Of a stretch of DNA of 7,122 nt, positions 1 to 5,716 are shown piece after piece. The DNA is from Pedobacter sp. Lineage in GTDB: Bacteria; Bacteroidota; Bacteroidia; Sphingobacteriales; Sphingobacteriaceae. A program made the position numbers and the translations under genes. The notes beneath the pieces were generated by a model, which worked only from the letters and a program-made list of their open reading frames with translations, was not told where the DNA came from and made no database searches. The stretch is taken from NCBI GenBank assembly GCA_004295885.1, contig SEDG01000116.1:1-7122 (forward strand). Direction: 5' to 3'. Numbering within the stretch: the stretch's first letter is position 1; each line of letters begins with the position of its first letter.

Positions 1-369
1 ACGCAAAAGCGAGAATTATTGGTTTTTGTAACAGATCTTTATCAGGAACAGGATGAGATTTTCACACTGTTAGATACCTTAAATACACTCAGACACGAGA
101 TCGTTGTCTTTCATGTATTTGCCAGAAATGAAGTTGAACTAGATTTTAAAGGTTATAGCACTTTTGAAGATTTAGAAACCGGACAAATTATACAGATTGA
201 TCAAGCGAAGGCAAGAAAAGATTACAAAGAAAAATTGACTAAATACCTTGAAGAGACTAGAATTAAGATGTTGGATAGGAGGATATATTACAGAACTGTA
301 TCTACAGATGAGCCTTTGGATCAAGCATTAAGAGATTTTTTAAAACAAAGGAGCAAGCTAAGGATTTAG
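1..369 (+). CDS. DUF58 (VWA-like) domain protein, C-terminal part
   Basis: The reading frame is open from the first base to the TAG at 367-369, so this is the last 122 residues of a gene that starts upstream; the TTG at 19 is an internal leucine codon. The C-terminal half of a DUF58 protein is recognisable: a hydrophobic strand ending in VTDL, then the strand VVFHVF, then the hallmark FEDLETGQ followed by an R-x-x-Y helix (RKDY), and a final segment with the pattern TDEPLDQALRDFLKQR. DUF58 proteins have a von Willebrand A-like fold and are generally found beside MoxR-type AAA+ ATPases, for which they are thought to act as adaptors. No membrane segment is visible in this part, so it is probably cytoplasmic. 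The stop codon abuts the next start codon directly, which points to one operon and coupled translation. The DUF58 signature proper and any MIDAS motif lie outside the window. The family call is firm; the role is inferred. Confidence 0.9.
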   Translation, partial: TQKRELLVFVTDLYQEQDEIFTLLDTLNTLRHEIVVFHVFARNEVELDFKGYSTFEDLETGQIIQIDQAKARKDYKEKLTKYLEETRIKMLDRRIYYRTVSTDEPLDQALRDFLKQRSKLRI

Positions 370-1740
370 ATGAATTTATTATATCCCATTGGTTTATTGG
401 CGCTTGCAGGAGTAATTATTCCTGTATTGTTACACCTATGGAATGTAAAACAGGGCAAAACCCTAAAAATTGGAAGTATCGCTTTATTAGGTGAAAACTC
501 AACCTCAAGTTCAAAAAGTCTTAAAATTACAGACTGGCTTTTATTCATTTTAAGATGTTTGATTGTGATATTGGTTGCTTTTGAATTGGCACAGCCGTTC
601 ATCAAAAAAACAATTACCCATACTAAAAACACAGGTTGGATTTTAATTGATAGAAATCAGTTTCCAGCTATTTACAACACCGACAAACAAACAATTGATT
701 CTCTTGTAAATTCAGGTTTCGAACTGCGTGATTTTAATTTAGGTTTTAATCAATTTTTCATAAAGGATAGTCTTGTTAAGAATGATAGAACAAATGATTT
801 AAGTTACAGTACGTTACTTAGGCAATTGAACAAACAAATCCCGGCAGGCTACTCAGCTTATCTTTTTGCAGATCATCAACTGAAAAACTTTGATGGCGAT
901 TTACCTAAACTTTCCTTTAATTTAATTTGGAAGGAAGTTAAACAGGGAGATACCTTAAAAACCTGGCAAACCAAGTTCTTGGGCAAAGCTTTTGAAGGAA
1001 AATCTACTTCCATTGCTACAAGTTATACAACTGGTCAAGCACAAAATTTACCAACGGTTAAGGTATCAATTTATGATCCCAATGGCAATGATGTTAAGTA
1101 TATTAAAGCTAGTTTAAGTGCGATTAGCGATTTTACCAAAAGGAAGTTTGAAGTTAACAACTGGAATGCTGCCATAACCGATGCCAATGTGGTTTTTTGG
1201 CTTACTGACGAGCCCTTTAATGCTGTTTTAAAAGCTAATGCGACTTTATTTAGTTATCAAAAAGGAAAGATTTTAAAGGTCAATTCTATTATGAATTTGG
1301 GAGAGGGTTCCGATCAGAAAACAGAGCTACATCAACGGATTGCTTTTGATAACCTACAAGGGAATACGATTTGGACGGATGGTTTTGGGGTACCGTTGTT
1401 GATTAAGAAAAGAGAAGCTGAGCTTAATCATTTCTATTTCTATAGTCGATTTAATCCCAATTGGGGAGATTTAGTATGGAATGCACAATTTACAAGAGCT
1501 ATCGTTCCTATTGTTCTGGGTAATGAAAATATACAAGAATTTGGCTTTGAGGCTAACATTGCAGATCAGAGAGCGCTAGATCAGCAGCAACTGGTTGAGG
1601 CAAAAATGAATAAGCCTGGTACCTCAACATCGGCAACTCATCAAGACTTGGATCAGATTCTTTGGTTTTTGGCCTTTGTGGTGCTACTTATGGAAAGAAT
1701 TTTATCGTTCAGTAAAAAAACGGAACATGTTAAAAACTGA
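370..1740 (+). CDS. BatA-type membrane protein with degenerate VWA-like periplasmic region
   Basis: This 456-residue protein has two N-terminal membrane segments (about 5-23 and 55-77) separated by a lysine-containing loop, the arrangement of the BatA N-terminal domain, seen in the opening MNLLYPIGLLALAGVIIPVL. A long region (about 80-428) is predicted to be periplasmic, and a third membrane segment (about 430-447, ending in the pattern LLMERIL) leads to a basic cytoplasmic tail. After the second segment a hydrophobic strand WILIDRNQF (90-98) sits where a VWA domain would begin, but it lacks the DxSxS metal-binding motif. Other recognisable patches are FADHQLKNFDGDLP (166-179), VFWLTDEPF (275-283), WTDGFG (335-340) and SRFNPNWGDLVW (359-370), which I associate with Bacteroidota proteins annotated only as BatA-domain containing. 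The ATG at 370 follows the upstream stop codon with no gap; the last 14 bases overlap the next gene. It is probably a structural partner of the DUF58/MoxR pair in the inner membrane. Exact function unknown. Confidence 0.85.
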   Translation: MNLLYPIGLLALAGVIIPVLLHLWNVKQGKTLKIGSIALLGENSTSSSKSLKITDWLLFILRCLIVILVAFELAQPFIKKTITHTKNTGWILIDRNQFPAIYNTDKQTIDSLVNSGFELRDFNLGFNQFFIKDSLVKNDRTNDLSYSTLLRQLNKQIPAGYSAYLFADHQLKNFDGDLPKLSFNLIWKEVKQGDTLKTWQTKFLGKAFEGKSTSIATSYTTGQAQNLPTVKVSIYDPNGNDVKYIKASLSAISDFTKRKFEVNNWNAAITDANVVFWLTDEPFNAVLKANATLFSYQKGKILKVNSIMNLGEGSDQKTELHQRIAFDNLQGNTIWTDGFGVPLLIKKREAELNHFYFYSRFNPNWGDLVWNAQFTRAIVPIVLGNENIQEFGFEANIADQRALDQQQLVEAKMNKPGTSTSATHQDLDQILWFLAFVVLLMERILSFSKKTEHVKN

Positions 1741-3838
1741 AGGTAAAAATTGGATAGCAGGTTTTAGGGTAAAGATAATTGCGCTTTACCTCATCAAAAC
1801 CATTTGTTTTAGTATTGGCTTTGCTTTGTTAACGATGTTGCTTGCCAGTTATCTTTCCATAAACCTGCTTTTAGTTTTTGTTATTACCTTTTTAGTCGTT
1901 TTTGTTGGGTTTTTAATCATGAAGCCCACTTGGAGAATTACAGATGGAGAAGTAGCCAAATACTTAAATGAACGTTTCCCAGCTTTAGAGGAAAGTGCAA
2001 CTTTATTGTTGAAGCCTAAACAAGAGTTATCAGTATTAGAGCAGTTTCAAGTTGAAAAAATAGTTCAGGTTCTGCCAATTGCCAATAGTTTAAAACAGCC
2101 TTTTAAAAAGCTTTGGTTAAGTATTGGCTTTCTAGCTTTGGCTATAGCGATAGTTTTTGCATTTGATAGGTGGGTTACTTCTGCGATTAAAACTCCTCCT
2201 TTACTAATGAGTTTGCCTCCAACGGTTAAGGAGAATGTACCCGCTGAAATTAAGAATATAAACCTCCAAATTTCTCCACCCAATTATACAGGGAAAAGTA
2301 TAAGGTCTCAGCATCAATTTACCATAAGGGCAGAAGCTGGTGCCCAGGTATCTTGGGATATCGAAATGAACATCAAGGTTAAAAAACTTCGCATCATATT
2401 CAATGACAAGGAAATTGTAGCTATGTCTAATGCTGGAGGATTGAACTGGAAATACAGTAAGGTGATTGTGCAATCTGGCTTTTATCAAGTGGAGTTTGAT
2501 GGTAAAAAATCAGACCTCTATCAAATTGAAGTGATTCCTGATTTACCGGTAAACATTAAAATAATTCAGCCAAAACCACACACCACCATAGACATTGGGC
2601 AGCTTCCACGAGTAAATTTAAGTGTTTCATTACATGATGATTATGGCATAGCCGATGCTTATATCTCAGCAACAATGGCAAGCGGAAAGGGTGAAGGAGT
2701 TAGTTTTACAGAAAAGAAACTGAGCTTTAATGAAGGTTTTAAGAACAAAAAGGATGTAAACCTAAGCAAGTTACTCGACCTAAAGTTGCTTGGGATGAAA
2801 CCTGGCGATGAATTATATTTCTTTATCAATGCGACAGATAATCACGGGCAATCGAGCCGATCGGATGTGTATTTAGTTTCGATTGTAGATACAACAGAGC
2901 TGATGAGTATGGATGGAGTTGCAAATGGAGTTGATTTGGTGCCAGAGTATTTCAGAAGTCAGCGACAGATTATAATTGACACAGAAAAACTATTAAAGGA
3001 ACAAAGCACGCTTTCTGTCGATGAATTTAAGAATAGAAGTAATAACCTTGGTATGGACCAAAAGTTATTACGCTTGAGGTATGGCAAGTTTTTGGGTGAA
3101 GAATCTGAAACAGAGATTGGTGGTGATCATGATCATAAAGAAGGTGGTAAAGCTGTAGAAGAGAAATTTGGAGATGCACAAGCTTTAATGGACGAGTATG
3201 CGCACAAACATGACATTGCAGAAGATGCCACGTTTTTTGAGCCTGAATTAAAAATGCAACTGAAAGCGGTTTTAAATGAAATGTGGAGCTCAGAGCTTAG
3301 ATTAAGGACTTACAAACCTCAAGAAGCGCTTCCGTTTGAATATAAAGCATTGCGGTTGTTGAAAGATCTACAACAAAAGTCAAGAGCCTATGTTGCCAAA
3401 ACAACCATAAAAACGACCAAGTTAAAACAAGAGAAGCGTTTAAGTGGAGAGTTAGATAAAATTACGTCGCCAAGTCAAAAAGCAACATTCGAGCAATTAG
3501 ATAAATCGGCAGGTGATTTGAAGATATTGCTGGCGATTTTAGAAAGTAGAAAACAAGGCAAGGTGTTTAGTTATGGAGAAAGGGAACTCTTAAGAATTGG
3601 AGAAGGTCAATTGATATTGGCTGCTGCTAATCAGCCTACATCTTATTTACCTGCTTTACAAAGTCTACGCAAAGTGAGCACGGCAAACAAGGTTGTTGTT
3701 AAAGATATTGATGTGGTGCAAAAAGCAATTCAAAAATTGTTAGGAATTGAAAGGTTACAGCCACAAGCAGAACGTGTTAATCCAGCCGCAAATTTATATC
3801 GCAGCTATTTTAATGACCTTAAAAAAATGGGGAAATAG
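1727..3838 (+). CDS. DUF4175-like membrane protein
   Basis: This 703-residue protein has three predicted membrane segments (about 25-43, 45-65 and 129-147). Between the second and third lies a cytoplasmic stretch with the pattern NERFPALEESATLLL (81-95). The remaining 550 or so residues are predicted periplasmic: ISPPNYTGK (182-190) and VSW (208-210) open an Ig-like region, LHDDYGIADAYI (302-313) and FFINATDNHG (365-374) belong to the next, and helical, probably coiled-coil sequence follows from about 404. These are characteristic DUF4175-type patterns. A histidine/acid-rich cluster lies at 467-496, followed by NEMW...ELRLR and ALPFEYKAL (517-542). I chose the ATG at 1727 rather than an in-frame TTG at 1676: the TTG would overlap the previous gene by 65 bases and add a 17-residue leader read out of frame from that gene's C-terminal membrane segment. 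The ATG overlaps by only 14 bases. No Shine-Dalgarno sequence is evident, as is usual in this phylum. Function unknown; probably an envelope component made together with its neighbours. Confidence 0.85.
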   Translation: MLKTEGKNWIAGFRVKIIALYLIKTICFSIGFALLTMLLASYLSINLLLVFVITFLVVFVGFLIMKPTWRITDGEVAKYLNERFPALEESATLLLKPKQELSVLEQFQVEKIVQVLPIANSLKQPFKKLWLSIGFLALAIAIVFAFDRWVTSAIKTPPLLMSLPPTVKENVPAEIKNINLQISPPNYTGKSIRSQHQFTIRAEAGAQVSWDIEMNIKVKKLRIIFNDKEIVAMSNAGGLNWKYSKVIVQSGFYQVEFDGKKSDLYQIEVIPDLPVNIKIIQPKPHTTIDIGQLPRVNLSVSLHDDYGIADAYISATMASGKGEGVSFTEKKLSFNEGFKNKKDVNLSKLLDLKLLGMKPGDELYFFINATDNHGQSSRSDVYLVSIVDTTELMSMDGVANGVDLVPEYFRSQRQIIIDTEKLLKEQSTLSVDEFKNRSNNLGMDQKLLRLRYGKFLGEESETEIGGDHDHKEGGKAVEEKFGDAQALMDEYAHKHDIAEDATFFEPELKMQLKAVLNEMWSSELRLRTYKPQEALPFEYKALRLLKDLQQKSRAYVAKTTIKTTKLKQEKRLSGELDKITSPSQKATFEQLDKSAGDLKILLAILESRKQGKVFSYGERELLRIGEGQLILAAANQPTSYLPALQSLRKVSTANKVVVKDIDVVQKAIQKLLGIERLQPQAERVNPAANLYRSYFNDLKKMGK

Positions 3839-3840
3839 CG

Positions 3841-5628
3841 ATGGAATTTAATCTGATCATCATTCTTGTCTGTATCGCCTTTGCGGGATTCTTGATTTTT
3901 AAAGAGTTGAAAAGAAGCGATAAATCTAGGCTGATTTCGAGATGGATAGCTAGTGTTTTGATGGTTGCCTGTTTCGCGTTAATCATTATCCCGATCAATT
4001 ATTTGGTGAAAAAGCAAGAGCCTGCGGGTGTTTTAAACCTGTTAACAGCAGGTACGGCCTTGGATACCATTGCAACTATAAAAGGTGCCAAATATGATTT
4101 AGACTCAACTTTATTTCCAATTAGAAAAAATCAAAAAATTAATCATATAGCAGAATTAGCTTATTATTTAAAAGAGCATCCAACTGTTAAGAGGATAAAT
4201 ATTTATGGTTATGGGCTTAGTGAAAATGAGCTGGAAACATTAAGAAATAAACAAATTTCATTTTATCCTTCAAATGTTCCATCAGGTGTTATTTCCGTCA
4301 GTTGGCAAAAAAAACTAAAAGCTGCAGAAAGTTTAAAGGTTCAAGGTGTTTATTACAATGGCACTAAGGAACCTGTTAAGTTAAAGCTTTATGGAATGGG
4401 CACAAGCCTTGATTCGGTAAATGTTAAACCTCATACTGAGTTCAATTTTTCTTTTATAAATAGACCTAAGCAAATAGGGAAGACAATATTTAATTTAATC
4501 GCCTCGCAAGGAAGCGATACCTTGTCCGTTGAACCCGTACCGTTTGAAGTAGAAAACAAACAAGCAATTAATGTTTTAATCTTAGCATCCTTTCCAGATT
4601 TTGAATATAAGTTTTTAAAGAAATGGTTGTATGAAAATCAATATGCAGTTGCTTTAAGAAGCCAGATTAGTAAGAATAAATACAGTACAGATTTCTTGAA
4701 TATGAAAGCTGTAGATCTAAATCAGCTTAATCAAGCCCTGCTTAAAAATATGGATTTAGTGGTGATAGATGAGGCTGAACTTGCTGCAATTCCTGGTTCT
4801 GATAGGAGCTCGATTTATAATGCGGTAGATAATGGAATGGGTTTGATTATTCGAGTAAGCAATCCAAAACCTCAAGCTAACGCCCAAAACTTTAACCAGT
4901 ATGAAGTGCCTTCTACAATAGAAAAACCATTGTCTTTAAGGTCGTCGGATCAGTTGAAGTTTAGTGATTTGTCTTTTAAGCAGACTTTGTTCTTAAAATC
5001 AAGTGTAAATAACCAAGCTTTAATTACAGACGAGACAGGTAAGATTTTAGTGAATAGTCGGTTAAGTGGAATGGGTAAAATTATAACTTCTACTTTTTCA
5101 TCAACCTATCAATGGCAGTTGGCGGGCAAGCAATTTGATTATAGTGGCTTTTGGTCATTGCTTTTTGCTAAATCGTTAAGAAAGAAAATAGAAATTCAGT
5201 CCTTTGCCTTCGTGCCACAATTTCCATCAGTTGATGAGAAAACAAGGTTGATGTTGAGCTTGGCGGATAGTAAAACTCCTAGTATTTTAATAGATAGCGT
5301 TAAAATCAACCCGAGGCAAAATATGGAAATGCCATCAGAATGGGATGGCTTTTATTGGCCAAAAAACTTTGGATGGAAGCGTTTATCTAACAATCAAAAA
5401 ACAGAAAACATTTATTTTTATAAAAATACCGACTGGAAAAGTGCGAAAAGCTTCGTCAAACTGCAGCATACAGCAAATTTTGTGGCTAACGAATCCATTA
5501 AGGCTGCCGAAGGTGTTGAAATTGAATATTTAGCTAAAGAAAGCATAAGTAAATGGTGGTTTTTTGTAGGGTTTTTACTGGCTATTTCTTTTTTATGGTA
5601 TGAACAACGTTTTTTAGCTAAAAAATAA
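3841..5628 (+). CDS. Membrane protein with glutamine-amidotransferase-like periplasmic domain, catalytic residues apparently lost
   Basis: This 595-residue protein has the same plan as the BatA-type protein two genes upstream: two N-terminal membrane segments (about 4-20 and 32-55) with a basic loop, a large predicted periplasmic region, and a C-terminal membrane segment (about 572-587) flanked by WW and WYEQRF. Residues about 60-150 form an alpha/beta-looking region with INIYGYGLSENEL; about 155-240 looks Ig-like; and 242-440 resembles the class I glutamine-amidotransferase-like fold of membrane proteins from similar operons. Its markers are VLILASFPDFEYKFLKKWL (245-263), DLVVIDEAEL (305-314), GMGLIIRV (332-339), and TYQWQLAG with YSGFW (422-438). 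Where a true amidotransferase has its nucleophilic cysteine, only GMGL is seen, so catalysis is unlikely. The ATG is two bases after the preceding stop codon, so this is the fourth and apparently last gene of the operon. Likely a structural or ligand-sensing envelope partner. The fold assignment comes from motif resemblance, not a search. Confidence 0.75.
   Translation: MEFNLIIILVCIAFAGFLIFKELKRSDKSRLISRWIASVLMVACFALIIIPINYLVKKQEPAGVLNLLTAGTALDTIATIKGAKYDLDSTLFPIRKNQKINHIAELAYYLKEHPTVKRINIYGYGLSENELETLRNKQISFYPSNVPSGVISVSWQKKLKAAESLKVQGVYYNGTKEPVKLKLYGMGTSLDSVNVKPHTEFNFSFINRPKQIGKTIFNLIASQGSDTLSVEPVPFEVENKQAINVLILASFPDFEYKFLKKWLYENQYAVALRSQISKNKYSTDFLNMKAVDLNQLNQALLKNMDLVVIDEAELAAIPGSDRSSIYNAVDNGMGLIIRVSNPKPQANAQNFNQYEVPSTIEKPLSLRSSDQLKFSDLSFKQTLFLKSSVNNQALITDETGKILVNSRLSGMGKIITSTFSSTYQWQLAGKQFDYSGFWSLLFAKSLRKKIEIQSFAFVPQFPSVDEKTRLMLSLADSKTPSILIDSVKINPRQNMEMPSEWDGFYWPKNFGWKRLSNNQKTENIYFYKNTDWKSAKSFVKLQHTANFVANESIKAAEGVEIEYLAKESISKWWFFVGFLLAISFLWYEQRFLAKK
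5610..5625. repeat. Perfect 16-base palindrome at the end of the operon
   Basis: Six T, AGCT, six A form an exact palindrome covering the last codons of the upstream membrane protein gene, directly before its TAA stop. Its inner half recurs as AGCTAAAA at 5671-5678, within a small hairpin (AGCTA-AAA-TAGCT, 5671-5683). The sequence is simple and A+T-rich, so it may be chance. It is too weak to be called an intrinsic terminator, but no better terminator candidate exists in the spacer. Confidence 0.3.
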
Positions 5629-5682
5629 TTGATTGAAACTAAAATGTTATAATTCTTATCAACATTCCTAAGCTAAAATAGC

Positions 5683-5690
5683 TACCTTGT
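5683..5690 (+). promoter_or_regulatory. Possible Bacteroidota -7 promoter element for the tldD-like gene
   Basis: TACCTTGT resembles the Bacteroidota -7 consensus TAnnTTTG, missing one T. It lies 26 bases before the TTG start codon, which would give a 5' leader of roughly 20 bases. No convincing -33 TTG element is seen at the usual distance upstream. A TATAAT occurs at 5648-5653, but the nearest TTGA-type boxes (5629 and 5633) are far too close to pair with it. The 88-base spacer, in contrast to the 0-2 base junctions upstream, makes a separate promoter here likely; the exact site is uncertain. Confidence 0.3.
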
Positions 5691-5716
5691 TTATCGAACC
5701 GTAAAACTAAATCGCT

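Noticed and set aside
366..632. Minus-strand open frame of 88 codons
   Set aside because: It is antisense to the membrane segments of the BatA-type gene, resembles no family, and has no spacing or start signal to support it; the same holds for the minus-strand frames at 2065-2283, 2204-2488, 5924-6130 and 6442-6630.
1676..1726. Upstream TTG start that would extend the DUF4175-like protein by 17 residues
   Set aside because: It lies deep inside the preceding gene's C-terminal membrane-segment codons, and the added residues look like an out-of-frame reading; the ATG at 1727 gives a normal short overlap.
1051..2231. 13-base direct repeat CCAACGGTTAAGG at 1051-1063 and 2219-2231
   Set aside because: Both copies are coding (Pro-Thr-Val-Lys) in different genes, with no flanking similarity, so chance and codon preference explain it.
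5345..5533. Plus-strand 62-codon frame inside the GATase-like gene
   Set aside because: It is a shifted-frame shadow of a well-supported gene, with no recognisable protein features.
5629..5653. TATAAT with a nearby TTGA box as a sigma-70 type promoter
   Set aside because: The spacing between boxes is 9 to 13 bases, well short of the usual 17, and the Bacteroidota primary sigma factor uses a different consensus.
5671..5683. Small hairpin AGCTA-AAA-TAGCT as an intrinsic terminator
   Set aside because: The stem is only five pairs, mostly A-T, with no T-tract after it, so it would be too unstable to terminate transcription.
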